DNA of 64,000 bases from Acidobacteriota bacterium (GCA_004298155.1 SCRD01000024.1:186001-250000), one strand, 5' to 3'; shown: positions 34,386 through 42,673, counted from the first letter of the stretch. Made by a program: numbers and translations. Notes: generated by a model from the letters alone, not told the origin.

Positions 34386-34988
34386 ATGCTTCTTCATGCG
34401 TTGATTCCCGCCAGCCGCGCTAATGGGCCAGGCCTCCGGGCCGTGGTGTTTTTCCAGGGTTGCAATTTGGGCTGTCGGGGGTGTTGGAACAAACACTCGC
34501 ATCGCTTTTCCGGAACTGAAGAGGCGGTTGATGCCGTTGCTCATCAAATCCTCCGCGCCTTCGCAGACTATAACTTGGAAGGCGTCACCTTCTCCGGTGG
34601 CGAGCCAATGCAACAAGCAGATAGCTTGCATGGCTTGATGCAGAATCTGCACCGCCAAGCGCCAGAGCTGAGCTTTGGCATGTTCAGCGGCTACACCGAA
34701 CGCGAACTCGATGGCGGGCTCTACTGGACTTGGAAAGAGCTGTCGCCTCCTCAGAAGCGAAGATTGTGGAATGAAGTCCGCGGGCTACTCGACTTCGCGG
34801 TTCTCGGCCGCTTCAACCAGAATCAGCCAAGCACGCTGCCGTTGCGCACAAGCCGGAATCAGGTTCTTCGGCTGTTCAGCAACCGCCATACGGCTGCGGA
34901 TTTCAGCGAGCAGTTGGTTGAGGTCAGCATTCACGAAGGCGGGCGAGCGGAACTAACCGGATTTCCGGTTCTTGGGTGGAGTCAGTAG
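34386..34988 (+). CDS. Radical-SAM protein, NrdG/activase-like
   Basis: 200 residues. GCNLGCRGCWNKHS supplies the CxxxCxxC ligands of the [4Fe-4S] cluster, and GVTFSGGEPMQQ is the GGEP motif that binds the amino group of SAM. The short length and the sequence VVFFQGCNLGC fit the anaerobic ribonucleotide-reductase activase or the related single-cluster activases. No NrdD-type reductase is in the window, so the partner is unknown. Together with DUF1257, DUF2997 and an AAA+ protein this recalls a linked set of genes whose biochemistry is not settled. Start ATG 34386 follows a ggggg site. Confidence 0.75.
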   Translation: MLLHALIPASRANGPGLRAVVFFQGCNLGCRGCWNKHSHRFSGTEEAVDAVAHQILRAFADYNLEGVTFSGGEPMQQADSLHGLMQNLHRQAPELSFGMFSGYTERELDGGLYWTWKELSPPQKRRLWNEVRGLLDFAVLGRFNQNQPSTLPLRTSRNQVLRLFSNRHTAADFSEQLVEVSIHEGGRAELTGFPVLGWSQ

Positions 34989-35049
34989 AACCGTTCTTTG
35001 CCTGTCCGATTATTTCCCCTTCGAGTCGTGTGCGAAAGGAGTACCGAAT

Positions 35050-36585
35050 ATGATTCGGTCTATGGAAGAGTTTGCGTCGGCGTTCCACGCCGCGCGCTGT
35101 GTCTCAACTCCGCTTGTGGCAGTACGCACGGCGGACCCGGCAAGCACAACGCATTTTGTCATCGAAGCTCTCAAGCAAGGCTGTGAGCTTCCGCCGCTCC
35201 TCAAATGGGATGTGATGCGAGGCCTCTACGCGGTCAGAAAGGACAGCACCGACGAATTGGCGCGGGTGTTGGGCGACCGTGAGGCGGCGACGGTCGGGCC
35301 CGCGGACGCGCTGCTCCTGGCGCAGCAGCTTTGCGAGGACGGGCTCCTGCTTTACACAAACGCCCACCGGTTCTGGAACGACCCCGGGGTGATGCAAGGG
35401 ATCTGGAACCTGCGTGACCCGTTTAAGGCGACGGGCCGGATGCTGGTTCTGTTGGCGGCGCCTGGTGCAACGTTGCCGGCGGAATTGGGGCAGGACGTCC
35501 TCGTACTCGATGAGCCTCTTCCCTCAACCAGACACCATGAGCAAATCGTGCGGGAGACTTTCAAGGCGGCTGAACTGGAGGAGCCTGAGCGCTGCGTGAT
35601 TGATAAGGCGGTAGACGCTCTGATCGGGCTGGCTGCCTTCCCGGCCGAACAGGCGCTGGCGATGTCGCTGGTCAAGCGCGAGCTTGATGCGGAAGACCTT
35701 TGGGAACGGAAGCGGCAGATCATCGAACAGACGCCGGGCCTGTCAGTGTGGCGAGGTGGCGAGACCTTTGAAGATATTGGCGGGGTCGAGGCCGTCAAGA
35801 ATTTCTTACGAGCAGTGCTCGCGGGCGTCGATTCTCCGCGCGTTATCGTCTTCATCGATGAGATCGAGAAGGCGTTCGCGGGAACGGGAACGGACCTCTC
35901 GGGCGTCAAGACGGAGATGACGGGTACGATCCTGACGTTTATGCAAGACCGGGAAGCGGACGGAGTCGTTTTTATTGGGCCGGCTGGCAGCGCCAAAAGT
36001 GCGACCGCGAAGGCCACGGGCGGCACGGCAGGCATTCCCACGATTGCTTTTGACCTGGCGGCCATGGAGAGTTCTCTTGTTGGCGCTTCAACCGAACGGC
36101 TGCGCACGGCGCTTAAGATCATCGACGCGGTATCGCAAGGGCGGATGCTGTTCATTGCGACGTGCAATTCGATCGCAAGCTTACCGCCCGAGCTGCGCCG
36201 GCGCTTTACACTCGGCACGTTCTTCTTCGACCTCCCAACGGCCGAAGAGCGCGAGACGATCTGGCGAATCTATCTCAAGAAGTACGACGTGTCGGGCGAC
36301 CTGCCAAACGATGAAGGCTGGACAGGCGCGGAAATCAAAGAGTGCGCGCGGAAGGCGCACCGGCTGGGGATGACTCTTGCCGAGGCGTCGCGCTACATCG
36401 TGCCGGTTTCCCGTTCCGCGGCTGAGCAGGTCAAGGCGCTTCGGCAGATGGCCTCTGGGAAATTTATCAGCGCCTCGACGCCCGGCCTTTACAGATACCA
36501 AGAGGAAATCGCTGCCCAGGGGCGTCGCGTGATCCGCCGAAACGAACCTCTCACCCTCCTGCCACCATCGAAATCACAGGCCTGA
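35050..36585 (+). CDS. AAA+ ATPase with permuted motif order (Walker B before Walker A)
   Basis: 511 residues from ATG 35050 with aaaggag upstream. Residues 1-230 form an N-terminal domain unlike the AAA+ core, with alternating strands and LLVLDEPLP-type segments. The core begins with EDIGGVEAVKNFL (241-253), then Walker B VIVFIDEIEK (265-274), then Walker A GPAGSAKS (310-317), then sensor 1 FIATCNS (368-374) and the Arg-finger ELRRRF (381-386). In ordinary AAA+ proteins (including Ycf46, which it resembles in wording such as FIDEIEKAFAGTG and GTILTFMQD) Walker A comes before Walker B. The two blocks are swapped here, and all key residues are kept (Lys316, Asp270, Glu271, Arg383-385). It should still bind ATP if the fold is permuted. 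Confidence 0.85.
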   Translation: MIRSMEEFASAFHAARCVSTPLVAVRTADPASTTHFVIEALKQGCELPPLLKWDVMRGLYAVRKDSTDELARVLGDREAATVGPADALLLAQQLCEDGLLLYTNAHRFWNDPGVMQGIWNLRDPFKATGRMLVLLAAPGATLPAELGQDVLVLDEPLPSTRHHEQIVRETFKAAELEEPERCVIDKAVDALIGLAAFPAEQALAMSLVKRELDAEDLWERKRQIIEQTPGLSVWRGGETFEDIGGVEAVKNFLRAVLAGVDSPRVIVFIDEIEKAFAGTGTDLSGVKTEMTGTILTFMQDREADGVVFIGPAGSAKSATAKATGGTAGIPTIAFDLAAMESSLVGASTERLRTALKIIDAVSQGRMLFIATCNSIASLPPELRRRFTLGTFFFDLPTAEERETIWRIYLKKYDVSGDLPNDEGWTGAEIKECARKAHRLGMTLAEASRYIVPVSRSAAEQVKALRQMASGKFISASTPGLYRYQEEIAAQGRRVIRRNEPLTLLPPSKSQA

Positions 36586-36745
36586 ATAGCGGTTGCTAGA
36601 CGGTGCACGGGTCGCCCGTGGATTTTCGACCAGTACCTATTGGCAAGGCAACCAGCTTGTGCGTAACACCTTGGCCCTCGCGCCGCTTAAGGGTAGTTAT
36701 GGAGTGGCTGTTCGCGATAAGGACGAAGCCTTATGCAATCAAGGC

Positions 36746-37117
36746 TCATCGCAAAGAGTGACGGCTCTCAGCGTTTTGAGCGAAGAGGACACTCAGCCTC
36801 CCAGCCCGGCGTCGCGGGGCGGGCTTTACGACAATTTCCACGTCCCTCCCTAAGCTTGTCAGGCAGCGCAGTAGCCGTCGCTCTGAAACCCCTCGAAATT
36901 GTCCTTTGAGCAGTTTCGAAATCTTCGGCTGAGTCAGGCCCAGCAGTTCTGCCGCTTTGTCTTGGGTGAGGCCGCGCTGCCGGATAATGTCTCCAATTTT
37001 CGTGACGAGCTGAGCCTTCACCATCATGTCGTCAGGGTCTGGGTAGCCAAGGTCAGCATAGACATTCCGACGGCCTTCCTGAATGGAAACGCCGTGGATG
37101 ATCCGTTCTTTTCTCAT
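36746..37117 (-). CDS. XRE-type antitoxin (HigA-like)
   Basis: 123 residues. A helix-turn-helix is visible in IIRQRGLTQDKAAELLGLTQ PKISKLLKGQ-type sequence (about residues 47-75), typical of XRE antitoxins. The start overlaps the toxin stop by 4 bases. Toxin gene first then antitoxin is the HigBA order. It should repress its own promoter together with the toxin. The C-terminus is rich in Arg. Between 36586 and 36745 no gene is seen. Confidence 0.75.
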   Translation of the reverse strand: MRKERIIHGVSIQEGRRNVYADLGYPDPDDMMVKAQLVTKIGDIIRQRGLTQDKAAELLGLTQPKISKLLKGQFRGVSERRLLRCLTSLGRDVEIVVKPAPRRRAGRLSVLFAQNAESRHSLR

Positions 37118-37482
37118 GATTCCAACTCCTTGGCGGCCTCCTCAGCCGCCTTCATCCGTTGCCGGATTAAATCAAGGTCAGCTTTGGGCGTAGCGATGCC
37201 TCGCTTGGCTTTTTTCTGAAATACGTGGAGGACAAAGACGGCGCGCTCAAAGCGCACCGTATAGACTGCCCGATAGCTGTTTCGCTCCCAATCCTCAACA
37301 ATTTCCAACACACCTGCCGACCCGAACCCCTTCAACGGCTTGGCTTGTTCGTGCTTCCTGCTGATCTGCGCGAGGTAGAGCGCATACCCGAAAACGTCAA
37401 CAACGCCTTCAGGAAGCGCCAGCAAATCCCTCTTGCTGCTCCCCACCCAGTACAACGGCTTCAGCTTCGGGGGTTCCTCCAT
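37114..37482 (-). CDS. HigB-like phage-derived toxin (RelE superfamily)
   Basis: 122 residues from the ATG at 37482 (MEEPPKLKPLYW); an upstream extension adds unlikely residues. LKPLYWVGSSKRDLLALPE, VVDVFGYALYLAQIS and VLEIVEDWERNSYRAVYTVRF match Gp49/HigB-type toxins. Members cleave mRNA at the ribosome. It pairs with the XRE antitoxin encoded just downstream with a 4-base overlap. Confidence 0.8.
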   Translation of the reverse strand: MEEPPKLKPLYWVGSSKRDLLALPEGVVDVFGYALYLAQISRKHEQAKPLKGFGSAGVLEIVEDWERNSYRAVYTVRFERAVFVLHVFQKKAKRGIATPKADLDLIRQRMKAAEEAAKELES

Positions 37483-37622
37483 CACCACTGCCAGAATATA
37501 CCCAAATGGGCATACTGACAAGGGAAATCCACTGCTTGTCGGCTCGTGACAGCTCAGCCTTCTTCTATATGACGGTTTGTCCTCACAGGACCGTAAGACA
37601 CTTCCTTCTTGGAGTCTGATTT

Positions 37623-38537
37623 ATGGCAACAGCACCGATGATCGTTAACCTTGAAACGCCGGGCGAGGATCTGGCTCGGAAGACCGTATTTGTCAAGCTT
37701 CACCTCGGCCTATTGGGCAACAGTCGCAAGGTGAGCTCGGCCCAGGTGGAGGTGGATGCGGACAAGAACCTCATCCGTGTCTCGAAGACCCTTCTCGATT
37801 CTCCGGAACTGCAAGCAATCCGGAAGCTCGATGGCGACCTGCGACGCTACCTCTACGACATGTGTCTGCCCTTCGAGGCGGGGATCCATCTGCTTCCCAT
37901 TGGCCTGATCGAGACAGTCGACGCCAGGCTTCATGAATTCGAAGCGAATCGCGAGGACCTGGTCGAAGTATTCTTTGCCGCTTATCCGCGATTGTGCGAG
38001 GAGGCGGCCGGGCGCCTGCGGACCCTCTACAACCCGCTCGACTACCCGCCCGTCGCGGAGGTTCGCTCTGAGTTTACCTGCTCGTGGCAATACATCAGCT
38101 ACGGCGTTCCTCACCAACTGCGCGAGGTCTCGGAGCGAATGTTCCTGGACGAGCGCGACAAAGCTGCCCAGCGGATGTCGGAAGCGTACACCGAAGTCCG
38201 GCAAGTGCTGCGGGAAGCCATGGTCGAATTGGTCGCTCACCTCCGGGACCGGCTCACGGACCAGCCGGACGGCACGCCGCAGCGGTTGCACGAAACGACA
38301 GTCCAGAAGCTGAGGGAATTTCTGAACACATTTGATTTCCGCAACGTCACGAATGACCAGGAACTGAAGGAGCAGGTCGAGCAGGCGCGCGCGCTACTGA
38401 CCGGGACGACCACGGATGCGATTCGAAATACAACCGACCTGCGATCGCGGGTTCGCGAAGGGATGGCAGAGATAGCCGACCGTATGGAGACGATGGTGTC
38501 GGACCGCGTGGGGCGGAAGTTTCGGTTCGAGGCATAG
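37623..38537 (+). CDS. Element protein of unknown function (DUF3150-like)
   Basis: 304 residues. Mainly helical, with a long charged C-terminal coiled coil (about 175-290). The N-terminal GLLGNSRKVSSAQVEVDADK and LLDSPELQAIRKLDGDLRRYL match the general look of DUF3150 proteins, found on plasmids and near recombination genes. It precedes the SSB gene by 400 bases on the same strand. The family call is low to moderate. Confidence 0.5.
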   Translation: MATAPMIVNLETPGEDLARKTVFVKLHLGLLGNSRKVSSAQVEVDADKNLIRVSKTLLDSPELQAIRKLDGDLRRYLYDMCLPFEAGIHLLPIGLIETVDARLHEFEANREDLVEVFFAAYPRLCEEAAGRLRTLYNPLDYPPVAEVRSEFTCSWQYISYGVPHQLREVSERMFLDERDKAAQRMSEAYTEVRQVLREAMVELVAHLRDRLTDQPDGTPQRLHETTVQKLREFLNTFDFRNVTNDQELKEQVEQARALLTGTTTDAIRNTTDLRSRVREGMAEIADRMETMVSDRVGRKFRFEA

Positions 38538-38684
38538 AGGGTTTGGTCTGAGCTGAATCCAATAGGGCACAGCGCAATTTCTCCAATTGTGGTCAGGCTG
38601 GCTTCAGCGTTCGAACCGTTGCCTTCCGTCAGTGTGAGGGGTGGCGGACGGGGGGCAACTGGAAGGAACTTACCGAGGTGAGGC

Positions 38685-38948
38685 ATGACACGACTGATCG
38701 ATCGCCGGAGGCGGTTGGTGTTGGAGACGCCGCTGCTAATCGGCAAGCGGCCGCTGGTGGCTCGGGTGGAGCCATGGGGACTTGACCTTCGTCAGAAGGG
38801 GTGCCATCAGAAGTTTTCCATTACGTGGGCGCAGGTATGGAATCGGGCCGCAATCATTGCTGCGGCGCAGAGGCGCGCTGAGCGCTGCAAGCGAGGTTCG
38901 AGGAAAGTAAAAGTGTTCGCGAAAGGGGACAAAATATTATGGGCGTGA
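38685..38948 (+). CDS. Small basic protein overlapping the SSB gene
   Basis: 87 residues, ATG at 38685 after a gaggtg site. Strongly basic with SITWAQVWNRAAIIAAAQRR, possibly nucleic-acid binding. Its last 10 bases overlap the SSB start. No family recognised. Confidence 0.4.
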   Translation: MTRLIDRRRRLVLETPLLIGKRPLVARVEPWGLDLRQKGCHQKFSITWAQVWNRAAIIAAAQRRAERCKRGSRKVKVFAKGDKILWA

Positions 38949-39397
38949 ACAAGGTGATTTTAGTGGGCCATTTGGGAAAGGACCCGGAAGTGAAATACAC
39001 GGCGTCGGGTGCCGCAGTCTGCCGTTTTTCTCTGGCGACCAACGAGACCTTCAAGAACAAGGCCGGCGAAGTCCAGAAGCGGACCGAATGGCACTCGATC
39101 GTGGCTTGGGGGAAACTCGCTGAAATTTGTGGTGAGTACCTCACCAGATCCAAGCAAGTGTACATCGAGGGATCCATTCGGGCCGGAAAGTGGACGGACC
39201 GTGACGGCAACGAACGCAAGTCATATGACATCGTTGCCCGATACATGCAGATGCTTTCCCCCGCTGCAAACGGCAACGCGGCGAAATCCAAGACTGAAAG
39301 TGCCAAGCCTGCGCCGCAGGCCGGGGCGTCTCAGGGGGCAGTGCAGTCCTCGGAGGAGGATAACCCCTTCGAAGAAGAGGAATCAGTTCCATTCTAA
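38939..39397 (+). CDS. ssb: Single-stranded DNA-binding protein
   Basis: 152 residues. The OB-fold starts KVILVGHLGKDPEVKYT and includes EWHSIVAWGKLAEIC and the strand KQVYIEGSIR. A flexible Ala/Ser/Gln-rich linker is followed by the acidic tail EEDNPFEEEESVPF, which serves as docking site for partner proteins (DnaG, RecO, exonuclease I). It coats single-stranded DNA during transfer and replication. Exonuclease I, its known tail partner, is encoded nearby on the opposite strand. Element-borne by context. Confidence 0.95.
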   Translation: MGVNKVILVGHLGKDPEVKYTASGAAVCRFSLATNETFKNKAGEVQKRTEWHSIVAWGKLAEICGEYLTRSKQVYIEGSIRAGKWTDRDGNERKSYDIVARYMQMLSPAANGNAAKSKTESAKPAPQAGASQGAVQSSEEDNPFEEEESVPF

Positions 39398-39739
39398 AAC
39401 GGGGGTTCGGGACCATGTCCACTTTGGTGATGGATTCAGCCCCCTCCTCTGGCTTGTTGCCTTTTCCTGTTCCGGCCGTTCGTCGCCGTTTTCATCTTCT
39501 CTTTTTGCGTTTGTTTTTCTGTGGGGCAGTTGGAACGGAGTCTTGCGGCGTCCGTGATGGCGGCGCACCTGCTCCACTAGAGTTGCACAATGACTTCCGA
39601 GTGCGCCGTATTCCGACCGGAAAGGAAGATCGGTAAACACTGGGCGACAAGGCAGGACCGATCTGCCAAATCGGAGGCAAATCCTGCAAGTTACGGCGAC
39701 TTGCTTCGGTGGCAATCGTTCAGGCGCTGACGTATGTGA
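39398..39739 (+). other. Intergenic region, no gene supported
   Basis: About 340 bases between convergent SSB and exonuclease genes. A short + strand frame of 73 codons exists but has no ribosome site and an unlikely composition. Nothing else is seen. Confidence 0.4.
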
Positions 39740-41146
39740 TTATTTCGCGTGCGTGAGCGCCTGTTTATGGCGCTCGCGAAGATACTGATCGTGTTCTCGG
39801 AGCAGTTTCAACTCCGCTCCCGACGCGGTCGCTAACATTTCTTCAAGCTGCTCAAGAGCTTTGGGCAAGGTCAGCCACGATATATCCTCGCCCTGCCCTA
39901 GAAGCCGCTTCGCGGCGGCCACTTGATGTTTTCGGCATATAGTTTTGTCCAAGAGAGCAGGCCGTTCGAAGTGGATTAACTGCCTGCCAATCGTCCTCAG
40001 GCGCAGGTCTTGGAATCTTTCAACTATCGCATACCGCCTAGACCACTCCGCTTCATGAAATGCGTCCATCAGTTTCTCGTCTGCTTCCTCGAAGAAACCG
40101 TCGTAAATCTGCTTTTCAATATGAGGCGAACTTGGGTACTCCTCCTTCAAAGATTCGAAAGCAGAAATCAGGCGCTGACGGAGTGCGGCATCCGCCTGTA
40201 ACGTCTTTGCGCGGCGCTCCAATTCTTTCAGGCCGTGCTCTAGCCCTTTGCAGCTTTTCGGGGCGTCTTCGGCAGGAAAGAGCATGGGTGCGGCATTTGA
40301 TTTTAGCCTGCGCAGCGGCTTTGGCGACCGATCAAGGCGCGCTGCGAGCTGCGCTTCGGAGAGCGCCAGCAATGATTTGGGATCGACACTGAGATCGTAA
40401 ATATACCATTCGACACTATTTTTTTTGTTCTGTCCAATTGTCGTGACAATGTATGAAAACGGGTTGCCAAAGAAAAAGTCGCTCACGCAGAACACGCGCT
40501 CCTCGGTTATGTAATTGGCGACGGCAGCCTTCGTGCTAAAACGCATGAAAGAAGACCAAATGTCTGGTGCCTTCTCAATGATAAGGCGGCAGAGAAACAT
40601 CGTAGCCTCAACGTCGCCCATTGCGCTGTGTGCCCGGTCGTGTTTGAACCCATTAGCGGGCGCAACGCGGTCCAGTTTGAAGACTTTCTGGCCTTCTTCG
40701 TCGGTAGGGAATTTAAGAGCGGCAGGAGCGAAGATGCTGCACGCCTGCGCTATGCGCATGAGATCGGAGCGAGTATTTCCATCGCGATTGGTGAGATATG
40801 GGTTGTGCAGGGTCTTGTAGAGGGCCTGGCGAACCAAGTCCTCGTCAAATGCAATCGAGTTCCAACCAATGAACAGGGCCGGAGACCATGACAGCAACCT
40901 CGCGCGAATGACGCGAATCATCTCATAATGCGACGGCAAGGACGGATCGGTGAGCTGAGAAACTTTCACGCCGGTAACGCGCATCGCGCCGGGCGCAGGT
41001 ACTACATGAGGCAAGAGGCGGCAGCGAATCTCAAAGCGATCAATCTCTTTGAGGTCCGCGTCGGTCCGAATGGCCGCAAATTGCAAAATTTGATCGAAGA
41101 AGGTCGCGGTGCCGGTGGTCTCTGTATCATAGAAAATGAGACTCAT
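39740..41146 (-). CDS. Exonuclease I-like 3'-5' DNA exonuclease (DEDDh)
   Basis: 468 residues. The motifs FYDTETTG (DxE), FIGWNSIAFDEDLV (the second Asp) and HDRAHSAMGDVEAT (HxAxxD) are the DEDDh active site of exonuclease I (SbcB). The middle KNSVEWYIYDLSVDPKSL and the C-terminal helical domain with LKEEYPSSPHIEKQIYDGFF also match SbcB. It degrades single-stranded DNA from the 3' end and is stimulated by the SSB tail. Length agrees with the family (about 475). Start ATG at 41146; upstream lies a long inverted repeat. Confidence 0.9.
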   Translation of the reverse strand: MSLIFYDTETTGTATFFDQILQFAAIRTDADLKEIDRFEIRCRLLPHVVPAPGAMRVTGVKVSQLTDPSLPSHYEMIRVIRARLLSWSPALFIGWNSIAFDEDLVRQALYKTLHNPYLTNRDGNTRSDLMRIAQACSIFAPAALKFPTDEEGQKVFKLDRVAPANGFKHDRAHSAMGDVEATMFLCRLIIEKAPDIWSSFMRFSTKAAVANYITEERVFCVSDFFFGNPFSYIVTTIGQNKKNSVEWYIYDLSVDPKSLLALSEAQLAARLDRSPKPLRRLKSNAAPMLFPAEDAPKSCKGLEHGLKELERRAKTLQADAALRQRLISAFESLKEEYPSSPHIEKQIYDGFFEEADEKLMDAFHEAEWSRRYAIVERFQDLRLRTIGRQLIHFERPALLDKTICRKHQVAAAKRLLGQGEDISWLTLPKALEQLEEMLATASGAELKLLREHDQYLRERHKQALTHAK

Positions 41147-41166
41147 AGCCCGCCTCCCTCAAATGA

Positions 41167-41365
41167 CTAGAAGCCATTGCAAAACCCCCTGTAGCCCATT
41201 GAAACGAAGGCAATTGGGATGACGATTCGCGGTTTAGGGGAGTCGAGCGGAAATGTCCTACTGAAAACAAAGGGGTTAACTCCACGCCCTGCTCTCTCAT
41301 CCCCGATCACTCGGGCTTAGCTAAGCAAATCAACAAGTTACATTGGGTTTTGCAATGGCTTCTAG
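41167..41365. repeat. 21-bp perfect inverted repeats around 157 bases
   Basis: Arms at 41167-41187 and 41345-41365 are exact complements, both beginning or ending with ctagaagcc. The 157-base centre has no gene but contains a 12-base palindrome (gcttagctaagc) near its right side. The right arm overlaps the last codons and stop of the ImmA-like gene; the left arm lies 20 bases upstream of the exonuclease start. It could be a MITE-like insertion, an invertible segment or a long stem in RNA. Confidence 0.8.
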
Positions 41366-41886
41366 AAACGATTCCTGATTCTGTACTCCAATGCCTGCTT
41401 GCTCACCCGGAACTTTTTCGCAAGTTCTTCGATAGGCCCCTCATCGTCAATGTCGAATTTCTTCCCGGCCAACACTTGGTCAATCAATTTACGCGGCATC
41501 AAAAGCTCTGCTGCAAATTGATTGGCTTGAATTTCAAGCAGCTCTGTTCCGGTTGCCGATTTTGGATCGCGCATCAGCACTGGGAAATTCTTATCGACGT
41601 GAACCGTACTCGTAATCATTTCTCGATGAAGTTCCAGATGTCCCAGTTCATGCGCAATCGTGAATCGTTGGCGATTGGGGTGATGCAGCGAGTTGACCCC
41701 GATGATAGGAACTCCATCTTTGATATAAACCATTCCAGCCAACTCGTCGTCAAACGGCGAAAATCGTACCTGAGCGCCTAGCGCCTTGGCGACTTTCTCT
41801 ACCGGCGTGGGCGCGGATTGAATGCCAATGCGAGCGAGAAGCTGCCGCGCACAGGCATATGGATCATCGACGCTTGGATTTGGCAC
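41362..41886 (-). CDS. ImmA/IrrE-type zinc metallopeptidase
   Basis: 174 residues. FTIAHELGHLELH (HExxH zinc motif) and QANQFAAELLMP (the Glu ligand helix) are typical of ImmA/IrrE proteins, which cut or inactivate the partner XRE repressor on stress signals. It overlaps the XRE gene start region by 23 bases and its stop codon lies in a 21-bp inverted repeat. It probably controls the divergent ubiquitin-like operon through the XRE protein. Length is usual. Confidence 0.85.
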   Translation of the reverse strand: MPNPSVDDPYACARQLLARIGIQSAPTPVEKVAKALGAQVRFSPFDDELAGMVYIKDGVPIIGVNSLHHPNRQRFTIAHELGHLELHREMITSTVHVDKNFPVLMRDPKSATGTELLEIQANQFAAELLMPRKLIDQVLAGKKFDIDDEGPIEELAKKFRVSKQALEYRIRNRF

Positions 41887-42238
41887 GTTTTCCCTTCCTC
41901 GCTTGGATTTGATTCGTATCTACTTGCTCAAAGAAGCGCGTTATCTGCTCCTTCTCTTGCGCCTTCAGGCCACTCGGCAGCGGCAATTCAGTGCGCTCCG
42001 TCCGCAAATGATCGGGCGGTGGCTGTGGCAGGAGATCAGCAGGCGTCTTCAATTGTAGCGCAACAGCGAATTTGTAAAGCTGGTGGACCAGTACGCTCTG
42101 CCGCCCAATCTCGACGTTGGCGAGCGATCCCCTGGAAATGCCAAGTTTGCCTGCCAGTTCCTTCTGCTTCAGGCCGAGCGTCTCTCGTCGCTCTTTAATC
42201 ACTGCACCAATATGCTTGTAGATGGGGTCGGGACTCAT
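41864..42238 (-). CDS. XRE repressor, partner of the ImmA-like peptidase
   Basis: 124 residues from ATG 42238 (MSPDPIYKHIG). HTH: IKERRETLGLKQKELAGKLG and SRGSLANVEIGRQSV. The C-terminal half is proline-rich, then basic. It lies head-on with the Ubl operon, 162 bases away. A -35 TTGACA (42277-42272) and a -10 TATATA (42254-42249) lie so close to this ATG that the message should be leaderless or nearly so, which would also explain why no ribosome site is seen. Confidence 0.8.
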   Translation of the reverse strand: MSPDPIYKHIGAVIKERRETLGLKQKELAGKLGISRGSLANVEIGRQSVLVHQLYKFAVALQLKTPADLLPQPPPDHLRTERTELPLPSGLKAQEKEQITRFFEQVDTNQIQARKGKRAKSKRR

Positions 42239-42248
42239 CGCGTGTTTA

Positions 42249-42277
42249 TATATACTCCCCAACACGGGATATGTCAA
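42249..42277 (-). promoter_or_regulatory. Promoter of the XRE-ImmA operon
   Basis: TTGACA and TATATA with 17 bases between them, read on the - strand, ending 10 bases before the ATG. Tandem acacgcaa repeats (42282-42289 and 42300-42307) lie just upstream, between the two promoters, and are probable repressor sites. Confidence 0.7.
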
Positions 42278-42325
42278 GCGTACACGCAATGCGCGTATTA
42301 CACGCAACAGATATGTGTGTTATAC

Positions 42326-42355
42326 TTGACACAATTGGAATTTTAGTGCTACTAT
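42326..42355 (+). promoter_or_regulatory. Promoter of the ubiquitin-like operon
   Basis: TTGACA at 42326-42331 and TACTAT at 42350-42355, spacer 18, followed by a 45-base leader with gcctaaggagac before the ATG at 42401. It is divergent from the XRE promoter and shares the acacgcaa repeats, so XRE control is likely. Confidence 0.65.
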
Positions 42356-42400
42356 GGAATTGTTGATTGAGCCAGCGCGACAGCGCCTAAGGAGACCGAT

Positions 42401-42673
42401 ATGCATGATGAAACTGAAACCAGCTCTCGTAATCAGGAGCACTCGCCTCTGGAAAAGGACCTTGTGACCGTGGTTTTCAAAAAAGAGGAGTTCAAGATTC
42501 CGGAGGACTGCTACACGACCGAGCAACTAATCGCCAAGTTCCCAATTGAGCCGGGGTACCTGCTCAATCTCAAGGTAGACGGGGAGCTTGTGACACTGAA
42601 GCCTGGGCAGGAAACCTGCGTGAAAAACGGCATGCACTTCTACAGCCAGGTACCGGGAGGAGGCTCTTCGTGA
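42401..42673 (+). CDS. Ubiquitin-like modifier (single multiubiquitin-type domain)
   Basis: 90 residues. The beta-grasp pattern KDLVTVVFKKEEFKIPE, then YTTEQLIAKFPIEPGY, LNLKVDGELVTLKPGQ, CVKNGMHFYSQVPGG resembles the multiubiquitin (polyubl) domain, in which a motif of DGxxxxLxxG and NGMxF occurs. It ends GGGSS, so a short tail follows the di-Gly and may need removal by the JAMM protease encoded two genes later. Single domain, unlike the tandem arrays of many polyubl proteins. Its stop overlaps the next GTG start. Confidence 0.75.
   Translation: MHDETETSSRNQEHSPLEKDLVTVVFKKEEFKIPEDCYTTEQLIAKFPIEPGYLLNLKVDGELVTLKPGQETCVKNGMHFYSQVPGGGSS

Noticed and set aside
39415-39636. 73-codon frame after the SSB gene
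   Set aside because: No ribosome site and unnatural residue bias; left as non-coding.
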